Positions 1-8,589 of a stretch of DNA of 64,000 bases are shown here, in pieces. Position 1 is the first letter of the stretch, and the number at the start of each line of letters is the position of its first letter. The position numbers were made by a program, and so were the translations under genes. The DNA is taken from the NCBI RefSeq assembly GCF_030813695.1, contig NZ_JAUSVA010000002.1, positions 8,393,501-8,457,500 of the forward strand, in the 5' to 3' direction. The notes beneath the pieces are model-generated. The model saw only the letters and a program-made list of their open reading frames with translations. It searched no databases and was not told the origin of the DNA. This DNA comes from Kitasatospora herbaricolor. GTDB lineage: Bacteria > Actinomycetota > Actinomycetes > Streptomycetales > Streptomycetaceae.

Positions 1-94
1 CGGCGGTGGTGGCCACGAGTGCGCCGGTGGCCACGAGGACGGCGGAGGCGGTGGCGGCCAGGCGCCGCCGGACGGTGGAGCGAGGGTCGGTCAT
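1..94 (-). CDS. Partial exported protein, N-terminus only
   Basis: The reverse strand reads ATG at 94 and stays open to the window edge, giving about 31 residues. They start MTDPRSTVRRRLAATAS and continue with a hydrophobic Ala/Val/Leu run. A basic Arg cluster followed by a hydrophobic stretch is the layout of a signal peptide or first membrane helix. The mature part lies outside the window, so no function can be given. The Shine-Dalgarno match is weak (GGA about 6 nt upstream). It could also be a membrane protein rather than a secreted one. Confidence 0.5.
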   Translation of the reverse strand, partial: MTDPRSTVRRRLAATASAVLVATGALVATTA

Positions 95-1308
95 TTCGGT
101 CCGATCGATGCGGTTGGTGAGCGTGGGTGGGGTGTTCTGTTGTTTTCTGTGGTGCTTCGAGGGGCGTCAGGACGCACCGGACGCATCGCTGACGGGTTTG
201 TCCAGGGGGTGAAAGCGGGGCGATGGAGACCTTGGTCCGGATGGCAGCGGCGAGCGGTGGAGGCGTCGTCTCGTTGGGGCGAGCGAGTCCGGTGCGTCGG
301 GGGACTCGCCTTCCCGTCGACCGGCCCGGAAGCGCGGATCGCACAAGAGAGCGCCGGCGCGCGACGGGGAGGTGCGGGCGGCCCCGGGGTGACGGTCGAG
401 CAGTGGCGCGGACGATCGCGGGCCGGACGCGGGGATGGGCGCCGGGGGCAAGCGGCGGCCTCAGAAGCAAACGCCATGAGACCTAAAGCAAACAAAGTCA
501 AACAGGGATGTGCACATGAAACAACCAGTGGCGCGCGGAGTCAACAGGCTGGCCGGTAAACCTCTCGCGAAGGGGCCGGCGACCGTCCGCGGCGGCCCGG
601 CCGGGAGTGTTCGACCACCGGGCGGCAGCGATGCTCGGCCGCTTGTCCGCCGCCCGCGCGCCACCCCTGGGCAAGACGATCAGGCTGCGTCCGGGGCCCT
701 GTGATCACGTCGGCCGGGCCGACGGCGAGCGCACTCGAGGGGGCCGGCTAATCCGCTGCCCGGGAGTGCCGGTCGTCGGCGGGCGGCCCGCTTCAGGATC
801 ACCATGACCGCCCCCGGGGCCGACTCCGCGTCCGGGCCGTCCCCCGTCGGCCCCCGCCGGGATTCGCGGTGCTCCACCGCTTGCTGGCGGGCCGCCCCGC
901 GCTGGCCGAACTACCCTCCGCGGAGCGGACGTTGATCATCGGGCCCGCGGCGGCGAGAATCACAGAAGCCGCCAGTAGCGCAATCGCCGCCGCAGCAGCG
1001 GGTAGCAGCCGGCGCTTCACCACACCCCCCGCCCGCCTCCGGAAACTGACTCGATGCCACCTCTGCCGCAGTCCAGGCCTCCCGCTTGAACCGCTGCTCC
1101 GGCGGCCGGCCGGCCGCCGGACCGTGGCCGGGGGGACCAACCCCTCCCACGACAGGAGCAGCCCTACCGGCTGGACCCCGCTCTTCCCGGGTGGCCGCGC
1201 GGTCGCCTGCGGCGGCTGCCCGATCGGCGCCGGATCGTCACGCCGGGCCCCGTCCTCCGCGTAGCCGGTGCGGGCGCGGTGCGGGCGAGCGCCGGTGACA
1301 GGCTGCCC
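95..1308. other. Long stretch without a convincing gene
   Basis: About 1.2 kb with no frame that combines a ribosome binding site, good codon use and a recognisable protein. The open frames here are arginine/proline-rich, as random GC-rich DNA gives. A local AT-richer patch (about 465-520, with runs such as AAAGCAAACAAAG) stands out and could be a promoter. The only candidate gene is a very short membrane-anchor-like frame on the minus strand (799-1023), listed separately. Confidence 0.5.
799..1023 (-). CDS. Possible short membrane or exported peptide
   Basis: A GTG at 1023 (or the next codon, GTG at 1020) preceded by a G-rich run opens a frame of about 74 residues. It starts VVKRRLLPAAAAAIALLAAS, a basic start followed by a hydrophobic segment of about 20 residues. 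The rest is Arg/Ser/Gly-rich without known motifs. Codon use in the hydrophobic part is less GC3-biased than in the neighbours. It may be chance; no family is recognised. Confidence 0.2.
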   Translation of the reverse strand: MVKRRLLPAAAAAIALLAASVILAAAGPMINVRSAEGSSASAGRPASKRWSTANPGGGRRGTARTRSRPRGRSW

Positions 1309-1680
1309 TCACGCCGGGCTCAGCCGCACCACCGTCCTGACCTCCGCGCCCCGCACCTCGGTGCTCGGATCCCCCACGTCGGCGAAGGACCGCAGGGCCG
1401 CCACGACGTGCTCGACGCGGTCGCGCGGGCCGACGACCTCAGCGATGATCTCGCCGCGCAGCCGGTGCTCCGTACCGATCCGGCGCCCGGGGCCGTCGAC
1501 GCGGAACCCCCGGACCCAGGCGTGCGGGGGCTCCGCCGGGTCGGCGGCATCGCCGGGCGCGAGGAAGACGTCGGTGTTCGGCTGGGGGACGAACGCTCCG
1601 CCCAGGGCCCGGTGCACGTCGAGCGCCGTCTCCTTCGAGCCGCCGTTCAGGTGAACCATCACGTATTCGTTGGAGGGCAA
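1309..1680 (-). CDS. Small protein of unknown function
   Basis: A 123-residue frame with strong G/C third positions, soluble, no signal or membrane segment. It contains a stretch reading RGEIIAEVVGPRDRVEHVVA, a beta-alpha-like pattern. I do not recognise the family. The start is uncertain: the longest frame begins at TTG (1680) with a GGAGAG about 14 nt upstream, while GTG/ATG codons at 1662/1659 would shorten it by 6-7 residues and have no clear ribosome binding site. It stands alone, divergent from the NmrA gene at 2012. Confidence 0.65.
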   Translation of the reverse strand: MPSNEYVMVHLNGGSKETALDVHRALGGAFVPQPNTDVFLAPGDAADPAEPPHAWVRGFRVDGPGRRIGTEHRLRGEIIAEVVGPRDRVEHVVAALRSFADVGDPSTEVRGAEVRTVVRLSPA

Positions 1681-2011
1681 GACGACACCAATCTCTCCGG
1701 TCGCGCAGACCGGCCCGCACGTGCCGGCTGCCCGGGGGACGCGCGAACTCGCAGCCGTCGCCGCCCGGCACCTTCAGGATGGATGCCACCGCCCCCGGTG
1801 GCATCACGGAGCGGGCGGCAGGACGACGCGGCCGGTGCCGCGCAAGGTCCGTCGCGGGTGCCCGGCGGAGGTGACGGCCGGCCGGCGCGGGGCGTTCGCC
1901 GCGAGCGGTGCCGCGCCTCGGTCCGGCCTCGCCCGGCTTGCCCGGAACCGCCGGATGGGGTGCGCTTGAGGTGCTGACCGGGACACGGAGCGTAGCGAGG
2001 AGACGGCGTTC
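1681..2011. other. Divergent intergenic region, no gene seen
   Basis: This region lies between the small unknown gene (minus) and the NmrA gene (plus) and must hold their promoters. No clear inverted repeat or recognised operator is visible. A GAGGAG 8-13 nt before 2012 is the ribosome binding site of the NmrA gene. Confidence 0.4.
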
Positions 2012-2980
2012 ATGGCCGAGAAGAAGATCATCACAGTGTTCGGTGCGACCGGCTCCCAGGGTGGCGGGCTGGCACGGGCGATCCTGGCGGACCCGAGCGG
2101 CGAGTTCGCCGTCCGGGCGGTGACCCGTGACCCGGACACCGACCGGGCGAAGGCCCTGGAGCGGCTGGGGGCGGAGGTCGTCCGGGCCGACATGGACGAT
2201 CCCGACACCCTCGGCCCCGCCCTGGAGGGGGCGTACGGCGCGTACCTCGTCACCAACTTCTGGGAGCACATGTCCGCCGAGCGGGAGAAGGCCCAGGCCG
2301 CGGCCCTCGCCACGGCCACGGGGCACGCCGGTCTGCAGCACGCCGTCTGGTCCACCCTGGAGGACACCCGCGAGTGCATCCCGCTCGACGACGACCGGAT
2401 GCCCACCCTGCAGGGCTCCTACAAGGTGCCGCACTTCGACGGCAAGGCGGAGGCCGACCACTACTTCACCGATGCCGGCGCGCCGACGACCTTCCTGCGC
2501 ACCACCTTCTACTGGGAGAACCTGCTCGGCGCCTTCGCGCCGCAGCGTGGGGCGGACGGCACCCTCCAGATCATCTTCCCGATGGGTACCCACCGGCTGT
2601 CGGGGATCGCCGTCGACGACATCGGCAGGACGGCGCTCGCCGTCTTCGAGCGCGGCACCGACCTCATCGGCGCGACCGTCAGCATCGCCGGCGAGCACCT
2701 GCGGCTCGCCGACATGGCCGAGGCCCTCACCGAGGCCGTCGGCGAGCCGGTGAAGTACCTTCCCCCGACCCCGGACGCCTTCCGCGCCCTCGGCTTCCCC
2801 GGCGCGGACGAGGGCGGCAACATGTTCCAGTACTACGCCGACTGCGAGGAGCGGTTCACCGCCGCGCGGGACCTGGCGGCGGTGCGGGAGCTCAACCCGG
2901 AACTCCAGACCTTCGCCACCTGGCTGGCGGCCCACCGGGACGAGCTGCGCGCGGCCTGGAGCGGGAGCGGCGGCGCCTGA
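2012..2980 (+). CDS. NmrA-family NAD(P)-binding protein
   Basis: 322 residues. The N-terminus carries the Rossmann dinucleotide-binding motif VFGATGSQGGGLAR (residues about 9-22) typical of atypical short-chain dehydrogenases of the NmrA/HSCARG type. These bind NADP(H) and often act as redox sensors or reductases rather than as classical dehydrogenases. The usual SDR Tyr-x3-Lys is not obvious, as expected for NmrA proteins. The start ATG has GAGGAG about 8 nt upstream. The gene stands alone, and nothing nearby links it to the stress island. Substrate unknown. Confidence 0.85.
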   Translation: MAEKKIITVFGATGSQGGGLARAILADPSGEFAVRAVTRDPDTDRAKALERLGAEVVRADMDDPDTLGPALEGAYGAYLVTNFWEHMSAEREKAQAAALATATGHAGLQHAVWSTLEDTRECIPLDDDRMPTLQGSYKVPHFDGKAEADHYFTDAGAPTTFLRTTFYWENLLGAFAPQRGADGTLQIIFPMGTHRLSGIAVDDIGRTALAVFERGTDLIGATVSIAGEHLRLADMAEALTEAVGEPVKYLPPTPDAFRALGFPGADEGGNMFQYYADCEERFTAARDLAAVRELNPELQTFATWLAAHRDELRAAWSGSGGA

Positions 2981-3260
2981 GCGGCGAGCACGGACCCCGG
3001 CCCGCCCGGCGGACCGGGCCCGGCCGGGACGTCCGTTCCACGCGCCGCTGCGGAGGCTCCGAGCCCCGACCCGTCGGCCGGGCTCCGGGCCGGCGCCGGG
3101 GACACCGGAGCGGGCCCGAGCGCCGGCACCGGCCCCTGGATCGCCGGGCCCGCCGCACTCCTGAGCGCGCCACCCCGCCGCACTCCTGAGCACGCCACGG
3201 AGGGACCGTCCGCGGGACAATGGCTGTCGGAGGCGGTTGCGTCCTGATGAGGTGACGGTG

Positions 3261-3566
3261 ATGTCCCACCTGTCGATCCACGAACGCCGGGCCCTCGCCG
3301 GCATCGAACGCGGGCTGACGAAGGAGGACCCCGAGTTCGCCCGTGCCCTCTCGCAACGGATGCCGGAGGGCGGCCCGGCCCGACACCGCAGGCAGGCCGC
3401 GGGGTACGTCCTTCTCGTCGTGGCAGGCGCCGCCCTCTTCCTGGCCGCGCTGGCCGTGCACGGGGTCGGGGCCGTCCTGGCCGTCGTTCTCCTGGTCGGC
3501 GTGGGCCCGAGCTGCCTCTGGTCGGCTGCCGAGGCCTTCGAACGCCACCGGCGGGAGGCGCGCTGA
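3261..3566 (+). CDS. DUF3040 small membrane protein
   Basis: 101 residues. The start HLSIHERRALAGIERGL is the hallmark of the actinobacterial DUF3040 family: a short cytosolic helix that begins 'L...E.R.L..IE..L', then two membrane helices (about residues 46-66 and 72-90 here). I chose ATG 3261 because GAGGTGA lies just upstream; an upstream ATG at 3237 lacks this. The family function is unknown, and the protein is expected in the cytoplasmic membrane. Confidence 0.8.
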   Translation: MSHLSIHERRALAGIERGLTKEDPEFARALSQRMPEGGPARHRRQAAGYVLLVVAGAALFLAALAVHGVGAVLAVVLLVGVGPSCLWSAAEAFERHRREAR

Positions 3567-3978
3567 AAGTCCTGCCGTGCGGGCGTGGACCCAGGGCGCG
3601 GTGGCCGGTGCACCCCTTGACCGGGGAGCCGTGGCGCTGCCCGGCCGGCGGTCCGCCCCGGTTCCCGATCCGCCGCGGCTCGTCGACCACCAGGTCGGGG
3701 CCGGTCCGGGTGTGATCGAGCGGTCCGTGCCCGTACGTCGGTCCGGGACACCCGGACCGAGGAGTCACCCGCTGAAGGAGCACGGCCTGCCGGGCCTTGA
3801 GAGTGCCGCCCCCACGTTCCGTTCGGCGCCGGGGTGCTCCGGTCGTGCTCCTCCAGCAGGCACCTGCCGGCTGCCGATCCGCCACAGGGCGGGGCGACCC
3901 GATGGGAGGGAGTCCAGGCGGGCCCGTCCGAGGCTCTGCCAGAATCGGTCCCGGGTATCAGTACCGGAGGAGGCCGCG
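3567..3978. other. Intergenic region upstream of the first DevS-type kinase
   Basis: About 410 bp. The frame of the kinase is open back through this region, but the sequence before 3979 is low-complexity and unlike a protein, so it is taken as leader and promoter DNA. GGAGGAGG at 3966-3973 is the kinase ribosome binding site. No clear DevR-like palindrome is seen here, unlike most other promoters of the island. Confidence 0.45.
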
Positions 3979-5694
3979 GTGGGTGGGGACGACGATGTGG
4001 CGCGCTCGCGGATTCCGCAGTTGCGGCTCGACGAGCTGCTGGAGGAACTGCAGGCGCGGATCGACGCTGCCCGTGGGACGAGGGACCGGGTGCACAGCCT
4101 GTTGGAGGCGGTGCTGTCGGTCGGGCGTGAGCTGGACCTGACCCAGGCGTTGCGGCGGATCGTGGAGGCCGCCGCCGTCCTGGTCGACGCCCGCCATGCG
4201 GCACTCGGGGTGATCGGTCCGGACGGCGAGTCGCTGTCGCAGTTCCTGACGGTCGGGCTGTCGGCGGAGGAGATCGCCCGGATCGGTCCCTACCCGACGG
4301 GAAAGGGCCTGCTCGGTGAGCTGATCAGCCATCCGAAGGCGCTGCGGTTGGCCGACCTGTCGCAGCATCCGGCGTCCTACGGGTTCCCGGCCGACCATCC
4401 GCCGATGCGCACCTTCCTCGGGGTGCCCGTACGGGTACGGGAGGAGGTGTTCGGCAACCTGTACCTGACCGACAAGCGCGGCGGCGGGGAGTTCGACGCC
4501 GACGACGAGTCGGTGATCGCGACGCTGGCGGTAGCGGCGGGGGTGGCGATCGACAACGCGCGGTTGTACGAGGAGGCGCAGCGCCAGCAGCGCTGGCTGA
4601 GCGCCAGCGGGGAGATCACCCGCGCCCTGCTGTCGGGGAGTTCGCGGGCCCAGGTGGTGGAGCTGATCGCGCAGCGGGCGCGCGAGATCACCGGCGCGGA
4701 GCTGGCGGACGTGGTCGTGCCGGAAGCCGGGGAGATGCTGCGCCTCGAACTCGCGCTCGGTGGGAACGCCGCCGGCAGGGCGGGCCTGGTGGTGTCGCGG
4801 GAGGGCACGCTCTCGGGGGCGGCGTGCACCCGGGGCACGCCCGTGACGACGACGGATCTGGCCACCGACCCGCGCCTGACGGGCGATCCGCGACGGCGGG
4901 AGCGGCTGGGCCCGGCGGTGGCGGTGCCCCTGGGGCGCAGCGCCGGGCACATCGATGCCGTGCTGCTGCTGGCCCGCGGGCCGGGGGAGGCCGCTTTCAC
5001 CGACCGGGAGATCGGCCCGCTGCTCGGGTTCGCGGACCAGGCCGCGCTGGGCCTGGAACTGGCCTCACGGCGCCGGGACGCCGAACAGCTGGCGATGCTG
5101 GAGGACCGGGACCGGATCGCCCGGGACCTGCACGACCTGGCGATCCAGCGGCTCTTCGCCACCGGGATGACGCTGCAGAGCGCCGCGCGGTTCATCGAGC
5201 ACCCCGGGGCGTCGGACCGGGTGTTGCGGGCGGTGGGGGACCTGGACGAGACCATCAAGATCATCCGATCGACCATCTTCGGGCTGCGGGCCCGGGACGA
5301 GGCGTCCGGCAGCGGTCTGCGGGCCCGGGCGGTCAAGACGGTCGAGGCGGCACAGCCGGCCCTGGGGTTCGCGCCACGGCTGAGCATGGAGGGCCTGCTG
5401 GACACCGACGTTCCCACGGCGGTCGCGGACCACGTGGTGGCGGTCCTGGGCGAGGCGTTGAGCAACGCGGCCCGCCATGCCGGGGCCCGGCGGGTGGAGG
5501 TGGCGCTGCAGGCGACGGGGACGCAGGTCGTGCTGACGGTGCAGGACGACGGTGTGGGCATTCCGGCGCAGGGCCGGCGCAGCGGCCTGCGCAACCTCGC
5601 CGAGCGGGCCGAGGGCCTGGGCGGCTCGATGGAGCTGGCGAGCCCGCCCGGCGGCGGGGCGCGGTTGGTCTGGTCGGTCCCGTTGGGGGACTGA
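3979..5694 (+). CDS. devS: DevS/DosS-type GAF-GAF sensor histidine kinase 1
   Basis: 571 residues from GTG 3979, which has GGAGGAGG 6 nt upstream. Layout: short N-terminal helix, GAF-A (about 50-197), GAF-B (about 215-362), HisKA_3 dimerisation helix with phospho-acceptor His385 in ARDLHDLAIQ, and an HATPase_c domain with N-box GEALSNAARH (Asn496) and DDGVGIP. It is cytoplasmic with no membrane helix. The GAF-A motif HPPMRTFLGVPVRVREE aligns with M. tuberculosis DosS, placing His140 at the heme-ligand position (DosS His149) and Tyr162 at the distal-pocket Tyr171. Heme-based O2, NO, CO or redox sensing is therefore likely (inference). Its probable partner is the DevR-type regulator at 6288-6989. 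Confidence 0.93.
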   Translation: MGGDDDVARSRIPQLRLDELLEELQARIDAARGTRDRVHSLLEAVLSVGRELDLTQALRRIVEAAAVLVDARHAALGVIGPDGESLSQFLTVGLSAEEIARIGPYPTGKGLLGELISHPKALRLADLSQHPASYGFPADHPPMRTFLGVPVRVREEVFGNLYLTDKRGGGEFDADDESVIATLAVAAGVAIDNARLYEEAQRQQRWLSASGEITRALLSGSSRAQVVELIAQRAREITGAELADVVVPEAGEMLRLELALGGNAAGRAGLVVSREGTLSGAACTRGTPVTTTDLATDPRLTGDPRRRERLGPAVAVPLGRSAGHIDAVLLLARGPGEAAFTDREIGPLLGFADQAALGLELASRRRDAEQLAMLEDRDRIARDLHDLAIQRLFATGMTLQSAARFIEHPGASDRVLRAVGDLDETIKIIRSTIFGLRARDEASGSGLRARAVKTVEAAQPALGFAPRLSMEGLLDTDVPTAVADHVVAVLGEALSNAARHAGARRVEVALQATGTQVVLTVQDDGVGIPAQGRRSGLRNLAERAEGLGGSMELASPPGGGARLVWSVPLGD

Positions 5695-5732
5695 GCGGAG
5701 GCCGGCCCGCGTGCCCGCCCCCGCCTGCCGGG

Positions 5733-5771
5733 CCGTCACGACCGGCCGTCACGACCGGCCGTCACGGCCGG
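5733..5771. repeat. Three tandem 13-bp repeats at a convergent gene end
   Basis: CCGTCACGACCGG occurs at 5733-5745 and 5746-5758 and, with one change, at 5759-5771. The block lies between the convergent kinase (ends 5694) and the PPOX gene, whose stop codon (5762-5764) falls in the last unit. It is probably a local duplication and possibly weak terminator DNA. Confidence 0.6.
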
Positions 5772-6274
5772 CCGGCTCCGACGTCCGGCAGGAGGCGCCC
5801 CGTCACCAGTTCGGCGCGGATCCGGATGGACACCTGGCCGGGGAGGCGCGGGAGGACGGGCTCGTGCGGCGGCCGCGCCTCGCTGACGTCCGCCCGGCCG
5901 AGCACGGTGACGCTCCAGCCGCTGCCGTCCGACTCGCTGACCTCGCCCGCCTCGAACGCAACCAGTGCGCCGGACACGGCCCGGACCAGCTCGGACCCGG
6001 CGGCGGCGGAGAGCAGCACGCTGCCGTCGGCGTCCAGGCGGTAGCGGGTGGGCAGGACGGCCGGCAGGGCTCCGACCGTGTAGACGACACGGCCCACCCG
6101 GGTTGCCGCCAGCAGTCGCAGGCATTGCCTCTGGTCCAGCGGTGAGTGCTCGAACGAGGGGATCCGATCCGGCTTCATGGCATCGATGGTGGCCTCGGGC
6201 CGGCCCGCGGGTGAGGGGCCGATGGTCCCCCGCGGGCCGCCGGGAGGCCCCGGGGGCGAATCCGTCGTGCTCAC
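5762..6274 (-). CDS. PPOX-fold (pyridoxamine 5'-phosphate oxidase family) protein
   Basis: 170 residues from GTG 6274. The split-barrel core begins around LDQRQCLRLLAATRVGRVVY, followed by AVLPTRYRLDADGSVLL and GWSVTVLGRADV. This is the actinobacterial 'PPOX class' pattern of proteins that bind FMN, F420 or heme. The first 32 residues are Pro/Gly-rich, and Met33 (MKPDRIPSFEH) is a possible later start. The gene begins 13 nt after the DevR-type regulator stops, so the two are probably cotranscribed. Such proteins recur with DevR-type regulators in this window. The cofactor and reaction cannot be told from the sequence. Confidence 0.82.
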   Translation of the reverse strand: MSTTDSPPGPPGGPRGTIGPSPAGRPEATIDAMKPDRIPSFEHSPLDQRQCLRLLAATRVGRVVYTVGALPAVLPTRYRLDADGSVLLSAAAGSELVRAVSGALVAFEAGEVSESDGSGWSVTVLGRADVSEARPPHEPVLPRLPGQVSIRIRAELVTGRLLPDVGAGRP

Positions 6275-6287
6275 CGGTCCGGCCCGC

Positions 6288-6989
6288 TCATCGTGCGTGG
6301 TGCCCGGTCGCGCGTTCGTGGGCGGCCGTGGCCTGGGTGGCGATGACGGCGGCCTGTACGCGCCGTTCCACCCCGAGCTTGGCCAGCAGCCGCGAGATGT
6401 GGTTCTTGACGGTCTTCTCGGCGAGGTAGAGCCGCTGGCCGATCTGCCGGTTCGTCAGGCCTTCGCCGACCAGCGCGAGGATCTCGCGTTCCCGGTCCGT
6501 GAGATCCGGGAACGCCGAGGGGGCCTGCGGCCCGGTGTCGCCGCGCAGCCGCGCCATCAGACGGGTGGTCGCACCGGGGTCCAGCATGGACTGCCCGGAG
6601 GCGACCGTACGGACGGCGGAGACCAGGTCGGTGCCGCTGATCTGCTTGAGCACGTAGCCGGCGGCGCCCGCCATGATCGAGTCGAGCAGGGCCTCCTCGT
6701 CGTCGAAGGAGGTGAGCATCAGACAGGCGAGGCCGGGCATCCGCGAGCGCAGTTCCCGGCAGACGCTCACGCCGTCGCCGTCCGGCAGCCGCATGTCCAG
6801 CACGGCCACGTCCGGACGCAGCGCGGGGACGCGGGCGATCGCCTGCTCCGCGGTCGCCGCCTCGCCGACCACGGTGAGGTCGGGCTCGGCGTCCAGGAGG
6901 TCGTGCACGCCGCGGCGGACGACCTCGTGATCGTCGAGGAGGAACACCCTCACCGGGTCGCCCGCGTGGCCCGCCGCACTGTCCGCCAT
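6288..6989 (-). CDS. devR: DevR/NarL-family response regulator 1
   Basis: 233 residues from ATG 6989 (GGAG 5 nt upstream). The receiver domain has the acidic pair Asp19-Asp20 in VFLLDDHEVV and phospho-acceptor Asp65 in VAVLDMRLPDGDG, then LTSFDDEEA and GYVLKQI. The C-terminal LuxR-type helix-turn-helix reads LTDREREILALVGEGLTNRQ with EKTVKNHISRLLAKLGV. It is very close to the second regulator at 43694-44392. As in mycobacterial DosR and streptomycete OsdR, it is expected to be phosphorylated by the DevS-type kinases and to bind 14-20-bp palindromes. A perfect palindrome lies 85 bp upstream (7072-7089), suggesting autoregulation. Confidence 0.93.
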   Translation of the reverse strand: MADSAAGHAGDPVRVFLLDDHEVVRRGVHDLLDAEPDLTVVGEAATAEQAIARVPALRPDVAVLDMRLPDGDGVSVCRELRSRMPGLACLMLTSFDDEEALLDSIMAGAAGYVLKQISGTDLVSAVRTVASGQSMLDPGATTRLMARLRGDTGPQAPSAFPDLTDREREILALVGEGLTNRQIGQRLYLAEKTVKNHISRLLAKLGVERRVQAAVIATQATAAHERATGHHAR

Positions 6990-7071
6990 CACATCTCCGC
7001 ACTCGGGGGCCCGTCGACACGACGGGCGGAGGAAACCTGGGAAGAGTCTGGCCCGGCCGCGGCGAAGTCGG

Positions 7072-7089
7072 TAGGGCCGGACGGCCCTA
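7072..7089. promoter_or_regulatory. DevR-like box, regulator/HPF intergenic region
   Basis: TAGGGCCG-GA-CGGCCCTA is a perfect 8+8 inverted repeat. Its core GGGCCG-NN-CGGCCC has the same length and symmetry as the DosR box GGGACT-NN-AGTCCC. It lies between the divergent regulator (start 6989) and the hibernation factor (start 7327). Confidence 0.6.
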
Positions 7090-7257
7090 TGTCCGGCTGA
7101 CGTGGCGTCGGCAGCCCGGGACGGGGACGCTCCCGCCGGCGGTTCGACCGCGCCGGTGGCCTCGTCACCCTCGGCAACGCCCGTGGCGCGTGGTGCTCGG
7201 CCCTCGGTGTGCCGTGGGCCCGGACGCCGGGAGAACGGGCCACAGGGCCCGGCCGGG

Positions 7258-7271
7258 GGGACGTTCGGCCC
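7258..7271. promoter_or_regulatory. DevR-like box upstream of the hibernation factor
   Basis: GGGACG-TT-CGGCCC, one base from a perfect palindrome and with the GGGAC half-site of the mycobacterial DosR consensus. It is centred about 62 bp before the ATG at 7327, a normal activator distance. Confidence 0.6.
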
Positions 7272-7326
7272 TCGGCGCACCCACCCTTCGCGCGGCAGTC
7301 TGAACCCACGAAGGAAGGAATCTCTG

Positions 7327-8121
7327 ATGATCCGTCTGCAGACCCCGCCCGTCGACATCCGGCTGGAGACCAGGGGGGAGGTGTCGCTCGGTGCGCCCGA
7401 CTACGCCAAGGCCAAGGTACTGGCCGTGGTCGAGCGGCTCCACGAGCCCGTCCTCGCGGTTCGGGTGAAGCTCACCCAGGAGGCCAACCACGCCATCCTC
7501 AAGCCGGCCCTGGCCCAGGTCGTGATCGATCTCGACGGCCGTCCGGTCCGGGCCCACGTCGCGGCCGCGACCATGCGCGAGGCCGTGGACCTGGTGCAGG
7601 AACGTCTCGTCGCCCGGCTGGCCAGGATCCGGCAGCACACGGACCCCCGCCGCCACCACGGGGTCCCGCCGGCCGGACCGGCGGCCGGGGACGGCGCCGA
7701 GCGCCGCGGGCACCGCCCGCACCACCGCGTCCGCGCGCCGGAGGACCGGCGGATCGTCCGGCACAAGACCTGCAGTCTGTCCCGCCAGGCAGTCTGGGCC
7801 GCGGTGCTGGAGATGGAAGCGATGGACTACGACTTCCACCTGTTCACCGAGGCCGGGGCCGGACGTGACAGCGTGGTCTACCGGGACGAGGGCACCGGCG
7901 ACCTCCGCCTCGCCTGCGCCGGACCGGCGGAACCCCGGGCCGAGCGGGGCCTGACCGTGAATACGGCCAGGGTTCCGGAGCTTGCGGTGGCCCAGGCCGT
8001 CGAGCGCATCGACCTCACCGGCCTGCCGTTCTTCTTCTTCACCGACGTTGCCACCGGCCGTGGCAACGTCCTGTACCACCGCCACGACGGCCACTACGGG
8101 CTGATCGCTCCGGCGAGGTAG
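7327..8121 (+). CDS. hpf: Long ribosome hibernation promoting factor (HPF/RafH-like)
   Basis: 264 residues; ATG 7327 follows GAAGGAAGGAA. Residues about 1-105 form an S30AE-like domain (beta strands such as VLAVRVKLTQEANH and QVVIDLDGRPVRAHVAAA). A His/Arg/Pro-rich linker spans about 106-145. The C-terminal half has two copies of a YDFHLFTEAGAGRDSVVYR / LPFFFFTDVATGRGNVLY pattern, typical of the dimerisation domain of long HPFs. These proteins bind the 30S decoding region and silence or stabilise ribosomes. M. tuberculosis Rv0079 (RafH), a DosR-regulon member, has the same role and double tail. The upstream DevR-like box supports induction under hypoxia. Two hairpins end the unit. Confidence 0.87.
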   Translation: MIRLQTPPVDIRLETRGEVSLGAPDYAKAKVLAVVERLHEPVLAVRVKLTQEANHAILKPALAQVVIDLDGRPVRAHVAAATMREAVDLVQERLVARLARIRQHTDPRRHHGVPPAGPAAGDGAERRGHRPHHRVRAPEDRRIVRHKTCSLSRQAVWAAVLEMEAMDYDFHLFTEAGAGRDSVVYRDEGTGDLRLACAGPAEPRAERGLTVNTARVPELAVAQAVERIDLTGLPFFFFTDVATGRGNVLYHRHDGHYGLIAPAR

Positions 8122-8163
8122 CGGCCACCGGACCGGCCGGGCGGCTGTGGGGTACGCCCGGCC

Positions 8164-8213
8164 AGGGGTGCGGGACCGGAGACGGGTGGGGCCGTCTGCG
8201 GTCCCGCACCCCT
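8164..8213 (+). terminator. Hairpin terminator of the HPF gene
   Basis: A 15-bp stem (AGGGGTGCGGGACCG, 8164-8178, with its complement at 8199-8213) continues after one mismatch into a 6-bp inner stem with a 6-nt loop. It is followed by TTTCG. It lies 43 bp after the HPF stop codon. Confidence 0.75.
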
Positions 8214-8428
8214 TTCGCGTGCCCGGCCGAAGGTGCGAACCGGACACCCGCACGTCCCTGCGACGCGGCCGGCCCCCCGACGCGGTTCCCGACGACCGCG
8301 CGCAGCCGGTGTTCCCGGGCCGATGTGGGAATCGGGTGCCACCCGGGCCCGCGGCCGCCCGGACACCGGCGACCGCACCGGAGCGAAGCGGGACAGCCGA
8401 CGGGCGCGCGTTTCGCCGCGGGACGCAG

Positions 8429-8469
8429 AAGGCGGTGGGTCCCGGGGCTCAACCGGGACCCACCGCCTT
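8429..8469. terminator. Bidirectional hairpin between convergent genes
   Basis: A perfect 17-bp stem (AAGGCGGTGGGTCCCGG, 8429-8445, and its complement 8453-8469) with a 7-nt loop. The AA/TT ends make it a usable terminator in both directions between the HPF gene (plus) and the USP gene (minus, ending at 8590). No gene is seen in 8122-8589. Confidence 0.8.
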
Positions 8470-8589
8470 CCTGTACGCCCTGCGCGCTCGCTGCGGACGC
8501 CGGCGCGCGGGACGCGTGGCGGGCGCACACCGGGCGGTCGCGCCACCGCGCCGGGAGGACCCGGTTCGGTGCGCCCGACCCGCCTCCGC

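Noticed and set aside
140..559. Overlapping small frames on both strands near the left end
   Set aside because: No ribosome binding site with good spacing, Arg/Pro-rich composition and no coding-type third-position pattern.
1439..4204. Long minus-strand frame crossing the NmrA and DUF3040 genes
   Set aside because: It is low-complexity, has no domain and overlaps well-supported genes on the other strand.
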